A DNA stretch of 53,019 nucleotides, from NCBI GenBank assembly GCA_041744795.1, contig JBGTKD010000042.1, positions 1-53,019 of the forward strand. Reading direction: 5' to 3'. A model generated the notes under the pieces. That model was not told the origin of the DNA. It saw only the letters and a program-made list of their open reading frames with translations, and made no database searches. This stretch comes from DATHWB01 sp041744795. Its GTDB lineage: Bacteria; Actinomycetota; Acidimicrobiia; Spongiisociales; ZC4RG35. The translations under genes and the position numbers were made by a program. Shown here one piece after another: positions 16,588 through 24,939 of this stretch. Within the stretch, counting starts at the first letter, position 1. Each line of letters starts with the position of its first letter.

Positions 16588-18011
16588 CCGTTCGAGTCCG
16601 TATCGCTCCTTCCGACACTGGCAGTATCCACGTCGGCAACGTCAGATCAGCGTTGTTCAACTGGCTGTTCGCTCGACACAGTGGCGGAACTTTCATCGTT
16701 CGAATCGACGACACAGACGTTGAGCGTTCGGATGAGGCCCATCTGGTCGACATCGTCACCGGTCTGCGGTGGTTGGGTCTCGACTGGGATGAGGGTGTGG
16801 AGGTCGGGGGCCCTCATGGCACCTACAAGCAGTCTGACCGTTTCGACCGCTACCGGACGGTGGCTTCGTCCTTCGTCGAACAGGGACTCGCCTATTACGA
16901 CGACCGGGATGAGGCCACGCTGAACGAGATGCGGGACAGGGCCCAGAAGTTGGGCAAGCACCCCGGGACCTTCATTCGGCGTCTTGACCCGCCCGCCACC
17001 GACGGCGTGATTCGTTTTGCGGTCCCCCAAGACCAGGCGATTGAGTTCAGCGATGTCGTCCGCGGAGAGATGCGTTTCGAATCGGACTCGGTCGACGACT
17101 TCGTCATCCTCCGCTCCAATGGTGTCCCGACTTATCACCTTGCCTCGACTGTGGACGACGTCGACTACGGCATCACTCACGTCGTCCGCGGAGAGGACCT
17201 TCTGTCGTCAACGCCAAAGCACATTCTCCTCGCCCGGGCGATGGGCGCCGAGCCGGCGACCTACGCCCATCTGCCCCTGCTCTTCGGACCTGATGGAAAG
17301 AAGCTGTCCAAGCGCCACGGTGACACGTCGCTGGCTGCCTACCGGGAAGGTGGCTACCTACCTGAGGCGGTATTCAACTTCTTGTCCATCCTCGGCTGGT
17401 CGATGGGCGAGGACCGGGAAATTTTCACCGCTGAAGAGGCCGTCGCCGCGTTCAGCCTGGAGCGGGTTTCGAAGAACCCAGCCGTCTTCGACACGGACAA
17501 GTTGCTGTGGATGAACGGCGAGTACATCCGGGCGCTCGAACCGGCGGACTTCCTCGAACGGGCACGCCCGTGGGTGAGGGAGGCGGTCGGCCGGGAGTTG
17601 AGCGAGGCAGAGTGGGGGACCTTCTCAGTGATAGCCCCGCTGGTGCAGGAACGGGCCAAGCTGCTCACCGAGATCGGTCCGCAGGTCAAGTTCTTGTTTA
17701 CCGATGACCTGGAATACGACGAGGCTTCCTGGGACAAAGTGATCGCAAAGGAGGGTGTCGACGAGATCCTCAGCGATGTAGCCGATCGTTTGGAGTCGAT
17801 CGTTTCCTTCGACGTCGAATCGGTGGAGGCGGCACTGCGGGCTTTGGCGGAGGAGCGGGGGATAGGCGCAGGCAAGGCTTTTCAGCCGGTGCGGGTGGCG
17901 ATTACCGGCTCATCGGTCAGCCCGCCGCTTTTCGAGTCGCTGGTTGCGTTGGGACAGGAACGTTCGGTAGCGAGAGTCCGTTATGTCCTCGACAGGCTGG
18001 CCTCCGGCTGA
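16584..18011 (+). CDS. gltX: Glutamyl-tRNA synthetase
   Basis: Charges tRNA-Glu with glutamate. The 475-residue class I synthetase has the HIGH-type motif written as IHVGNVRSALFNWL (about residue 15) and the KMSKS-type motif KKLSKRHGD (about residue 239). RIDDTDVERSDEAH replaces the usual RIEDTD as RIDDTD. The C-terminal anticodon-binding helical domain is complete. The GTG start overlaps the FAH-family stop. The cognate tRNA-Glu gene lies 56 bases downstream on the same strand, so synthetase and substrate tRNA may be co-expressed. Confidence 0.95.
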   Translation: MTVRVRIAPSDTGSIHVGNVRSALFNWLFARHSGGTFIVRIDDTDVERSDEAHLVDIVTGLRWLGLDWDEGVEVGGPHGTYKQSDRFDRYRTVASSFVEQGLAYYDDRDEATLNEMRDRAQKLGKHPGTFIRRLDPPATDGVIRFAVPQDQAIEFSDVVRGEMRFESDSVDDFVILRSNGVPTYHLASTVDDVDYGITHVVRGEDLLSSTPKHILLARAMGAEPATYAHLPLLFGPDGKKLSKRHGDTSLAAYREGGYLPEAVFNFLSILGWSMGEDREIFTAEEAVAAFSLERVSKNPAVFDTDKLLWMNGEYIRALEPADFLERARPWVREAVGRELSEAEWGTFSVIAPLVQERAKLLTEIGPQVKFLFTDDLEYDEASWDKVIAKEGVDEILSDVADRLESIVSFDVESVEAALRALAEERGIGAGKAFQPVRVAITGSSVSPPLFESLVALGQERSVARVRYVLDRLASG

Positions 18012-18067
18012 GGTTCTCCGGAGCTTCGCTAGCCTGTCTGCTGCACCGGCCGAGCGCCGGATGACAT

Positions 18068-18140
18068 GGCCCCGTCGTCCAGTGGTCTAGGACGCCGGCC
18101 TTTCAAGCCGGAAACGCCAGTTCGAACCTGGTCGGGGCTG
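18068..18140 (+). tRNA. tRNA-Glu (anticodon UUC)
   Basis: A 73-base cloverleaf can be drawn. The acceptor stem GGCCCCG pairs with CGGGGCT, including the G1-U72 pair usual for tRNA-Glu. The anticodon stem is CCGGC/GCCGG with loop CTTTCAA, so the anticodon is TTC, and the T-loop is TTCGAAC with stem GCCAG/CTGGT. The discriminator base is G and the CCA end is not encoded. It sits just after gltX and 9 bases before the long palindromic element. Confidence 0.93.
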
Positions 18141-18149
18141 CAAACACCG

Positions 18150-18286
18150 AAAAGGACGCCGCGAACCCAGGGTTGGTGGCGCCCTTGGAGGGCGCCACGG
18201 GCCCAGGGTTCAACCGAGTTCCCCGAACCGTGGGCTGGCGGCGCCCCTGGGGGGCGCCTGGAACCCTGGGTTCGCGGCGTCCTTTT
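18150..18286. repeat. Large composite palindromic element (25-bp perfect outer stem with two inner hairpins)
   Basis: Positions 18150-18174 and 18262-18286 are perfect reverse complements over 25 bases. Inside lie a 9-bp hairpin (18176-18184 with 18190-18198) and a 7-bp hairpin (18240-18246 with 18252-18258). The motif AACCC(A/T)GGGTT, itself palindromic, occurs in each outer arm and nearly again at 18202. The element lies between tRNA-Glu and the convergent rpiB, 8 bases beyond the rpiB stop. It could end transcription from both sides, or be a REP- or MITE-like element; the outer stem is longer than ordinary terminators. Confidence 0.85.
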
Positions 18287-18294
18287 GAGGGGGG

Positions 18295-18735
18295 TCAGGA
18301 TTCGAGGGCTTTTACCTTGTTCAGGCGCCGCACGTGGCGTTCCTCGTGGGTGAACTCGGCGGCGATGAAAGCACGCACGAGCTCCTCGGCGACGTTCTGG
18401 CCGATCACCCTGCTTCCCAGGCACAGCACATTCACGTCGTCGTGTTCGACTGCTTGATGCGCCGTGTAGGTGTCATGAGCCACGGCCGCCCGAATGCCCC
18501 GCACCTTGTTCGCCGCGACGCATGCTCCCGCCCCCGAGCCGCAGATGATGATCCCCCGATCGGCGCGGCCGTCGGTCACCGATCGGGCCACTGCGGCGGC
18601 GAAGTCCGGGTAGTCGACAGGGTCTGTGGAGTGGGTCCCCAGATCGATGACGGTCACGCCGCTCTCTGCGAGCATCGAGCCGATGTGCTGCTTCAAGTCA
18701 TAGCCAGCGTGGTCTGATCCGAGTGCGATCCGCAT
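18295..18735 (-). CDS. rpiB: Ribose-5-phosphate isomerase B
   Basis: Interconverts ribose-5-phosphate and ribulose-5-phosphate in the pentose phosphate pathway. 146 residues with the LacAB/RpiB fold: the phosphate-binding start IALGSDHAGYDLK, the strand VIDLGTHSTDPVDYPDFA, the active-site loop IICGSGAGACVAANKV (actinobacterial enzymes use the nearby Glu/Cys chemistry) and AHDTYTAHQAVEHDDVN. TAGCCT (18742..18747 on minus) is 6 bases upstream of the ATG. It converges on tRNA-Glu across the palindromic element. Confidence 0.93.
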   Translation of the reverse strand: MRIALGSDHAGYDLKQHIGSMLAESGVTVIDLGTHSTDPVDYPDFAAAVARSVTDGRADRGIIICGSGAGACVAANKVRGIRAAVAHDTYTAHQAVEHDDVNVLCLGSRVIGQNVAEELVRAFIAAEFTHEERHVRRLNKVKALES

Positions 18736-18808
18736 CCTTTGAGGCTAGCGACTGTCAAGGTCGTAGCCCGAGCCTTCTAATGGTGACCCACCAGTAGCGT
18801 TCTCCGGT

Positions 18809-20368
18809 ATGGCCCGGATCCGATCTGCGCTGGCCGTCGGCCTTCTGCCCCTGCTCATCGCAAGTCCTGCGTTCGCCCAGGAACAGCTCGACGACCTGGT
18901 GTCGGCGACATCGATCGTGTTCGAGCCGGCGGCTGGCACATGGATCGCCGTCGGAGACAGGCTGTACGCAGGGACGCTCTCGGTGAGAGCACACGGAGGC
19001 GGCTTGGCTCTCATCGAAGAGACAACGATCGACAACTATCTTCTCGGGATCCGCGAAGTGCCTTTCTCCTGGCCGGAAGAGGCGCTCGCCGCCCAGGTCG
19101 TTGCGGCCCGCACCTATCTCGCTTGGACGCTCGAGCGGGGAAGGACCTCCAACGGGCGGACGTTCAATTACGACATCTGTGCGACCGATGCCTGCCAGGT
19201 GTACGCCGGAGTTGGCGGCCTCGGCGGCTCGGAGGGCGCCCGCTGGAGACAGGCGGTCGGTCGGACTTCGGGAGAGGTTCTGATCGCCAATGGACGACCG
19301 GTTCAGGCGCTCTACTCGTCCACCAGTGACGGCCGCACCCGGAACGTCGAGGACGTTTTCCCCGGAGCCTCCCCTAACCCACACCTGCGTGCCGTCGAAT
19401 CGCCTGGGGAGACGTCCCCGTTCGTCGGATGGGAGTTCGCCCTCACCGAACGCCAGGCGACCCGCATGTTCACCCACGCCGGGCTGCTCCAGGGTCAGTT
19501 GGTCGCAGTCACCTCCCGACGCACGGCGGACGGCGACGGCCCCTGGACGATCACGGTGCAGGGCTCAGGGGGCTCCTCGACCGTCGACACCTGGACCCTG
19601 CGCACCAAGCTCAACCGGGCGGCGGCCGCCTTGTACCCGGGCGTGTTCCCCGTTTTCCGTCCCGAATCTGAGCGCCGCTACCCACAGACGATCATGTCAC
19701 CGAATTACACAATCGAGTCTGAACTTTTCCTCGCCAGACCAGCCGACGGGCCGTTGGGGCTCGAAACCCGCTTCATGATTCGGGGCGGCGGCTGGGGGCA
19801 CCTCGTCGGGATGAGCCAGTACGGCGCCGAAGCCATGGCCAGCGCCGGTGCCGCATACCCGGACATCCTCGCTCATTTCTACGGCGGTGTCCGTCCGGCT
19901 GTCGGCGATGTGCTGCCCGACCGGATCCGCGTCGGGTTGGGTACCGAGATGCGGGAGATCGATTTTGTGCCCGATGGGGCGATGCGGGTGATCATCGACG
20001 GAACGGAGGTGACAGCGAGCGATCTCGGCGCATGGTCTATCACCTGGGAGAGCGTCACCGCACTCGTCAATCCTCCCGAAGGCCTAGGCCTTCCGCCGGA
20101 GGTGGGTGGCTGGCGGACGTTCGCGGACAGCCAGGGCGTGGTCGAGTTGGTCACTTTGCGGAGCCGCACGGCGGCCGAGGTTCGAATTGTCGTTACCGAG
20201 GATCGGGTGGTTGTCTCAGACAGCGGCTGGCACGTGCGACAAGCGGGCGTGATAGCGGTGGACATCCAGCCACGCGGCTATCGCACCGCGTTGACTGTTA
20301 CCGTCACCGCCCGCTCGCCGCTAGGCGTCGATTCGACTTCTCTGCGCATCCTCGCTGGGGTGGAATAG
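18809..20368 (+). CDS. SpoIID/LytB-domain secreted protein
   Basis: A 519-residue exported protein. Residues 1-23 form a signal peptide (RSALAVGLLPLLIASPAFA, likely cut after AFA). The SpoIID domain starts near IDNYLLGIREVPFSWP, continues with ALAAQVVAARTYLAW, and has the late motif GWGHLVGMSQYGAEAMA that marks the amidase/lytic-enhancer fold. SpoIID proteins cut or remodel denuded glycan strands in spore formers; in actinobacteria without sporulation they probably act on the cell wall. A beta-rich C-terminal tail of ~130 residues follows. TAGCGT at 18795..18800 is 8 bases before the ATG. Confidence 0.88.
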   Translation: MARIRSALAVGLLPLLIASPAFAQEQLDDLVSATSIVFEPAAGTWIAVGDRLYAGTLSVRAHGGGLALIEETTIDNYLLGIREVPFSWPEEALAAQVVAARTYLAWTLERGRTSNGRTFNYDICATDACQVYAGVGGLGGSEGARWRQAVGRTSGEVLIANGRPVQALYSSTSDGRTRNVEDVFPGASPNPHLRAVESPGETSPFVGWEFALTERQATRMFTHAGLLQGQLVAVTSRRTADGDGPWTITVQGSGGSSTVDTWTLRTKLNRAAAALYPGVFPVFRPESERRYPQTIMSPNYTIESELFLARPADGPLGLETRFMIRGGGWGHLVGMSQYGAEAMASAGAAYPDILAHFYGGVRPAVGDVLPDRIRVGLGTEMREIDFVPDGAMRVIIDGTEVTASDLGAWSITWESVTALVNPPEGLGLPPEVGGWRTFADSQGVVELVTLRSRTAAEVRIVVTEDRVVVSDSGWHVRQAGVIAVDIQPRGYRTALTVTVTARSPLGVDSTSLRILAGVE

Positions 20369-20424
20369 CCAATCATCATCGGGCGTTCGCTCTATCACAC
20401 GTCCCCTCGTACGATTGATCTCAC

Positions 20425-20706
20425 ATGGCAGACACCACAACAGTCACCATCAAGTCGAACGCTCCGAAAGAAGCGGGCGACGTTGACTTGGCTCAGCTCC
20501 AGGCTGCGCTCGAGTACATCCGTCCTGCCATCCAGATGGACGGCGGCGACATCGTGCTGCTTGGGGTCGATGCTGGCGTCGTCAACCTGCAGTTGGTCGG
20601 GGCTTGTGGCGGCTGTCCTATGTCGACGATGACGCTTAAAGCCGGTATCGAACGAATCCTCGTCGATCGGGTTCCCGGGGTCGTCGAGGTCACGGCCTCC
20701 GCCTGA
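20425..20706 (+). CDS. NifU C-terminal-domain iron-sulfur scaffold protein (Nfu-like)
   Basis: A 93-residue stand-alone Nfu domain that can carry and deliver Fe-S clusters. LEYIRPAIQMDGGDIVLLG is the family start and ACGGCPMSTMTLKAGIER supplies the CxxC ligands. TACGAT at 20410..20415 is 9 bases before the ATG, so it is probably leaderless. It may serve the SUF pathway encoded around 41.9-50.2 kb, but it is not linked to those operons. Confidence 0.9.
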   Translation: MADTTTVTIKSNAPKEAGDVDLAQLQAALEYIRPAIQMDGGDIVLLGVDAGVVNLQLVGACGGCPMSTMTLKAGIERILVDRVPGVVEVTASA

Positions 20707-20751
20707 CGTCAGCCCGGAACGCAACCCCGAGTCGCCTACGCTCTCGGGTCG

Positions 20752-21672
20752 ATGACGGACCCAAACGCTCTCGCTGAACGACTTCTGGCCGGGGATAGGC
20801 GCTCTCTCGCGCGAGCCATAAGCACAGTGGAGGACTCAGATCCTGCGGCCATGACCGCGCTCCTTCATCCGCACGGCGGGCATGCTCGGATTGTCGGAAT
20901 CACCGGAGCGCCCGGAAGCGGCAAGTCGACTCTCACTGATCGCCTGATCTCGCACGCCCGGGCAGCGGGGCTCACGGTCGCGGTTCTGGCGATCGATCCG
21001 TCCAGTCCATTTACGGGCGGAGCGGTCCTTGGTGACCGAATCCGGATGCAGGAACACGTTTCCGATGCCGGGGTGTACATACGCTCGATGTCGACTCGCG
21101 GAGCCCTCGGCGGGCTCTCATCTGCGGCCGAGGCGGCCCTGATAGTTCTGGATGCCGCCGGGTTCGATCTGCTCGTCGTGGAGACGGTAGGAGTCGGTCA
21201 GAGTGAGGTGGACATCATGGGTTTGGTCGAGACCACCGTGGTAGTCGTCGCTCCCGGCTTCGGGGACGGCATTCAGGCGGCCAAAGCGGGGGTGCTGGAG
21301 ATCGGCGACGTGTTCGTCGTCAACAAGACAGACCTTCCAGGTGCGGACTCGGTCATCAGGGATCTGACCCAGATGCTGGAACTAGGTGTCCGCGGTTCGT
21401 GGGTCCCGCCGATCGTCTCGGCTTCCGGTACTGAAGGCTCAGGGATCGAACAGCTCTGGGAAGCCATAGACAGCCACGCTCGCCATATCGGGGGATCCGA
21501 AGGTGAGAACGAGCGACGGGATCGGGCGGCGCTCTCTATCCGTCGGGCCTTGATCTCTCGCCTCGCCGAGGAGATCGCAGGGGCCGACTTGCCGCCGGAA
21601 ATCGTTGAAGCCGTACTCGCCCGCGAGATCGATCCGTGGGAAGCAGCAGGTCGGATTCGTCAGGTCGACTGA
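20752..21672 (+). CDS. meaB: Methylmalonyl-CoA mutase-associated GTPase
   Basis: MeaB/ArgK protects and loads B12-dependent methylmalonyl-CoA mutase using GTP. The 306-residue G3E-family protein has Walker A in GITGAPGSGKSTLTDRL, the switch region IDPSSPFTGGAVLGDRIRM, VVETVGVGQSEVD (Walker B/switch) and the base motif VVNKTDLPGADS. TACGCT at 20737..20742 lies 9 bases before the ATG. Its mutase partner is not in the window. The last 13 bases overlap the opposing ppdK 3' end. Confidence 0.92.
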   Translation: MTDPNALAERLLAGDRRSLARAISTVEDSDPAAMTALLHPHGGHARIVGITGAPGSGKSTLTDRLISHARAAGLTVAVLAIDPSSPFTGGAVLGDRIRMQEHVSDAGVYIRSMSTRGALGGLSSAAEAALIVLDAAGFDLLVVETVGVGQSEVDIMGLVETTVVVVAPGFGDGIQAAKAGVLEIGDVFVVNKTDLPGADSVIRDLTQMLELGVRGSWVPPIVSASGTEGSGIEQLWEAIDSHARHIGGSEGENERRDRAALSIRRALISRLAEEIAGADLPPEIVEAVLAREIDPWEAAGRIRQVD

Positions 21673-24299
21673 CGGATGCGGCGGATCTCTGCCTGGGCGG
21701 CCGCCAGGCGAGCCACATGCACCCTCGGTGGGCTACACGACACGTAGTCGAGGCCGATTTCCCGACAGAATGCAATCGATGCCGGGTCGCCACCATGCTC
21801 GCCACATACACCGAGCTGCAGGTCAGGGTTGGCGGCTCGGCCCTCCTCGGCAGCCAGACGCATCAATCGTCCGACCCCGTCCAGGTCGATCGTCTGGAAT
21901 GGGTCGGAGGTGAGTATCCCGTCCTCGAGGTACATCCCGAGGAAACTGCCCTCTGCGTCATCGCGGGATAGGCCGTAGGTCATCTGGGTCAGGTCGTTGG
22001 TGCCGAAGGAGAAGAACTCGGCGACCTTGGCAATCTCGCCGGCGGTGAGGGCTGCCCGGGGAAGCTCGATCATCGTGCCGACCGGGATGTGTAGCGGGCA
22101 GTCAGACTCGTCGATCACCTTGTGGATCATGTCGCGCATCCTGCGGAGCTCTTCAACGGCCGAAACGAGCGGGATCATGATCTCCAGACGGGGGTCGCCG
22201 CCTGCGCCGAGCCGACGCATCACCGCCGCCACGGCCGCTTTCGCCTGCATCTCGTACAACTCGGGAACCACCAGTCCCAGCCGTACACCTCGCAAGCCGA
22301 GCATGGGGTTGTCCTCTTCATAGGAGGCCACCCGCGCCGCGGTGTGTTGAAGGTGCTCGATCGGCTTTCCCTTTCGGGCCAGTTCCACCATTTCTGTTTG
22401 CAGTTCGAACCTGTCGGGCAGGAACTCGTGGAGAGGCGGATCCAATAGGCGCACGACTACAGGGAGTCCGTCCATGGCCGCAAGCAGGTCCTCGAAGTCG
22501 TCGATCTGCTGAGCCGAGAGCTCCCGCAATGCGCTGGTTCGTTCTCGGTCGTTGTCGGCGAGGATGACCCGCTGGACGATGCCTAGTCGTTCACCCATGA
22601 ACATGTGCTCGGTACGGGCAAGCCCGATTCCCTCAGCCCCTGCGGCTCGTGCCTTGGCGGCATCTTCGCCTGTGTCGGCGTTGGCTCGAACACCGATTTG
22701 GCGGATCTCGTCCGCCCAAGTGAGGAGCCTTTCCAACTCTGGTGTCTGCTGCGGCTCGATCAAGGCCAGCATGCCCGAATACACCCGTCCGGTGGTCCCG
22801 TCGATGGTTATCTCGTCGCCTTCGCGAATGACCAGACTGCCAACGTGTCCGGTGGCAGTCTCTTCGTCAACCGACAACCCCGCCGCCGCGGTGACGGCCG
22901 GCTTGCCCATGCCGCGGGCAACGACGGCGGCATGACTCGTCTTGCCACCCTGGCTGGTGAGGATGCCCCGGGATGCGTGCATCCCGTGGATGTCGTCCGG
23001 TGTTGTTTCGGCGCTGACCAGGATTACGTCCTGACCCTCGGCGGCCATTGCCACCGCCCGATCGGCGTCGAAGCTCACCGCACCTTGTGCCGCCCCCGGG
23101 CTGGCACCGATTCCTATGACGATGGGAGTCGCGTCGATGCGGTTCGCCAAACGGGGACGTTCGAGTTGTTCGAGCTGGGACGGGTCGACTCTCAGTACTG
23201 CGTCCTCCGCAGAGATAAGACCCTCATCGACCATGTCGGTAGCGATCCGAACCGCAGCGGCGGCCGTTCGCTTCCCCGCTCGGGTCTGGAGTATCCACAG
23301 CCGGTCGCGCTCGATGGTGAACTCGATGTCCGCCATGTCATGGGTGGACTTCTCGAGCCGATCCATCGTGGCGAGAAGCTCCACGTGGCGTTCGGGATGT
23401 AACCGGGCCAGGTCGTCGAGTGTGAGTGTGTTGCGGATTCCAGCGACGACGTCTTCGCCTTGGGCCTGGGGTAGGTAGTCCCCAAACGGGGCGTTTTCGC
23501 CGGTTGACGGGTCCCGTGTGAAACACACTCCGGTGCCCGAAGTCGGCCCCAGATCGCCGAAGACCATCGCTTGGACGTTGGCGGCAGTTCCCAGATCGTC
23601 CGGAATCCGATTGATGCGTCGATAAGTCTTGGCCCGGGGCGTGTTCCAAGATCGGAAAACCGCGGCTATCGAGGACCGCAACTGTTCGACGGGATCTTCG
23701 GGAATCTTCGCCCCTTGGCCCCGAATGATCCCTTCGTAAACCGAAACGAGCGTCCGCAAGTCGGTAGCGGTCAACTCGGTGTCGTCCTTGGCCCCGGTGT
23801 CTGCCTTCGCCTGGGCGAGCGCTCTTTCGAAGGGATGCATTTCGAGTCCCAGCACCACGTTCGAGTACATCTGCATCAGACGCCGATATGCGTCGAATGC
23901 GAAATGCTCGTCGTCAGCCCAGTCAGCAACGACCTTGACAAGATCGTTGTTGATCCCCAGATTCAGGACCGTGTCCATCATCCCTGGCATGGACATGATC
24001 GCCCCGGATCTCACCGAGAGCAGAAGGGGAGCTGGGCCTCCGCCGTAGGTGCGGTCTACCTTGTCTTCGAGTCGGCGGATGCCTTCGGCGACTTGATCCC
24101 ACAAGTCCTCGGGAACGTCACCTGTCCGCATGAACTCGCGGCAGGCGTGGGTGGTCACGGTAAAACCCGGGGGCACGTCCAGTTCCATGCTGATCATGTG
24201 CGCGAGACCGGCGCCTTTCCCACCAAGAAGGGACTTGTCGGCCGGGTCAGCTTTGTCGAAGTCGACCAGCAGGGCGGTCGCTACCGCAGGTTCACTCAA
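21660..24299 (-). CDS. ppdK: Pyruvate, phosphate dikinase
   Basis: Interconverts pyruvate, ATP and phosphate with PEP, AMP and pyrophosphate. About 879 residues, the family's normal length. The N-terminal nucleotide domain begins LLGGKGAGLAHM, the phospho-histidine segment is TSQGGKTSHAAVVARGMG, and the C-terminal PEP barrel ends with the catalytic-cysteine region LGVCGEHGGDPASIAF. An in-frame TTG exists at 24332, but the TTG at 24299 has GGAGGT 7 bases upstream, which decides the start. It lies 65 bases after the Rv0080-like gene and is probably in the same operon. In mycobacterial and streptomycete hypoxia responses such neighbours are DosR targets. Confidence 0.93.
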   Translation of the reverse strand: MSEPAVATALLVDFDKADPADKSLLGGKGAGLAHMISMELDVPPGFTVTTHACREFMRTGDVPEDLWDQVAEGIRRLEDKVDRTYGGGPAPLLLSVRSGAIMSMPGMMDTVLNLGINNDLVKVVADWADDEHFAFDAYRRLMQMYSNVVLGLEMHPFERALAQAKADTGAKDDTELTATDLRTLVSVYEGIIRGQGAKIPEDPVEQLRSSIAAVFRSWNTPRAKTYRRINRIPDDLGTAANVQAMVFGDLGPTSGTGVCFTRDPSTGENAPFGDYLPQAQGEDVVAGIRNTLTLDDLARLHPERHVELLATMDRLEKSTHDMADIEFTIERDRLWILQTRAGKRTAAAAVRIATDMVDEGLISAEDAVLRVDPSQLEQLERPRLANRIDATPIVIGIGASPGAAQGAVSFDADRAVAMAAEGQDVILVSAETTPDDIHGMHASRGILTSQGGKTSHAAVVARGMGKPAVTAAAGLSVDEETATGHVGSLVIREGDEITIDGTTGRVYSGMLALIEPQQTPELERLLTWADEIRQIGVRANADTGEDAAKARAAGAEGIGLARTEHMFMGERLGIVQRVILADNDRERTSALRELSAQQIDDFEDLLAAMDGLPVVVRLLDPPLHEFLPDRFELQTEMVELARKGKPIEHLQHTAARVASYEEDNPMLGLRGVRLGLVVPELYEMQAKAAVAAVMRRLGAGGDPRLEIMIPLVSAVEELRRMRDMIHKVIDESDCPLHIPVGTMIELPRAALTAGEIAKVAEFFSFGTNDLTQMTYGLSRDDAEGSFLGMYLEDGILTSDPFQTIDLDGVGRLMRLAAEEGRAANPDLQLGVCGEHGGDPASIAFCREIGLDYVSCSPPRVHVARLAAAQAEIRRIRQST

Positions 24300-24359
24300 T
24301 TCTCTTACCTCCACGGCAAGGATATGTGCCAAACGGGGCTTGCCGTCCGCCCCGCCCTG

Positions 24360-24377
24360 AAAGATCAGCTGATCTTT
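24360..24377. repeat. 18-bp perfect palindrome at the end of the Rv0080-like gene
   Basis: AAAGATCAGCTGATCTTT is perfectly self-complementary and covers the stop codon of the upstream gene. It could form a short hairpin that attenuates readthrough into ppdK, or bind a dimeric protein. It lacks a T-run after the stem, so a classical terminator is unlikely. Confidence 0.5.
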
Positions 24378-24763
24378 CGACCGGTGACCTCATCGGGTCG
24401 AATTCGAACCCAGTCGTCGCGACCCGGCCCTGCCCATGGCCGCAGTCCCATTTCGAGCATTTCGTCGGTGGGCTCTACGGACTTGACCAGTCCCTTGGCT
24501 ACCACTGACCACCCTGTTTGAAACACCGAATCCCAGCCGTCGATCTCGAACGAGGCCACCTTGTTGAAGAATGCGGCGTCCAGTTTGGTCCCCGGCGCCG
24601 TGCGGAACACCACCGCGCCGTCGTGCCAGCGGTAGTTGACAGGAAAGATCTGGACCTCCCCATCGGCGAGGAAGGCGATGCGTCCGACTTGGGAGTGTTC
24701 CAGACGTTCGACGCACTGTTCATAGGTCAGGACTTCGAGTCCCGCATGGTCTGTGGGTGGCAT
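24365..24763 (-). CDS. Pyridoxamine 5'-phosphate oxidase-fold protein, Rv0080-like
   Basis: A 132-residue split-barrel flavin-binding-type protein. GRIAFLADGEVQIFPVNYRW, the TGWSVVAKGLVKSV strand and the ending RIRPDEVTGRKIS follow the pattern of the small Pyridox_ox_2 proteins that include Mycobacterium tuberculosis Rv0080, a member of the DosR dormancy regulon. The cofactor (FMN, F420 or heme) is not predictable. GAGGAG lies 8 bases before the ATG. The gap to the divergent multicopper oxidase gene carries two DosR-box-like sequences, and ppdK follows on the same strand. Confidence 0.85.
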   Translation of the reverse strand: MPPTDHAGLEVLTYEQCVERLEHSQVGRIAFLADGEVQIFPVNYRWHDGAVVFRTAPGTKLDAAFFNKVASFEIDGWDSVFQTGWSVVAKGLVKSVEPTDEMLEMGLRPWAGPGRDDWVRIRPDEVTGRKIS

Positions 24764-24820
24764 GGCCGCTACTCCTCAGGGGTGGCTCTCCACGATGGTC
24801 CCACATTTGGGCCACCGGTA

Positions 24821-24834
24821 GGGCCTTCCGGCCC
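24821..24834. promoter_or_regulatory. DosR/DevR-box-like dyad A
   Basis: GGGCCTTCCGGCCC matches the mycobacterial DosR core GGGACTTTAGTCCC at 10 of 14 positions. It lies 58 bases upstream of the Rv0080-like ATG and 105 bases upstream of the multicopper oxidase GTG. The assignment rests on similarity, symmetry and the nearby devSR genes. Confidence 0.45.
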
Positions 24835-24851
24835 CACGAGTGCGCGGGATA

Positions 24852-24865
24852 GGGACTTTCTGCCC
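24852..24865. promoter_or_regulatory. DosR/DevR-box-like dyad B
   Basis: GGGACTTTCTGCCC, in the context TAGGGACTTTCTGCCCTAA, matches the DosR core at 11 of 14 positions and is centred 31 bases from dyad A, close to three helical turns. A further half-like GTGACTTTCTAGGG starts at 24874. Paired DosR boxes are usual at mycobacterial DosR promoters. Confidence 0.5.
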
Positions 24866-24939
24866 TAAGCCAGGTGACTTTCTAGGGGGCCGCATGGCTC
24901 GCCGAACGTCGACACTTCGAGAGACCAACGGAGGATCTC

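Noticed and set aside
22605..23402. 265-codon plus-strand frame opposite ppdK
   Set aside because: Shadow of a strongly coding PPDK frame; no domain or start signal.
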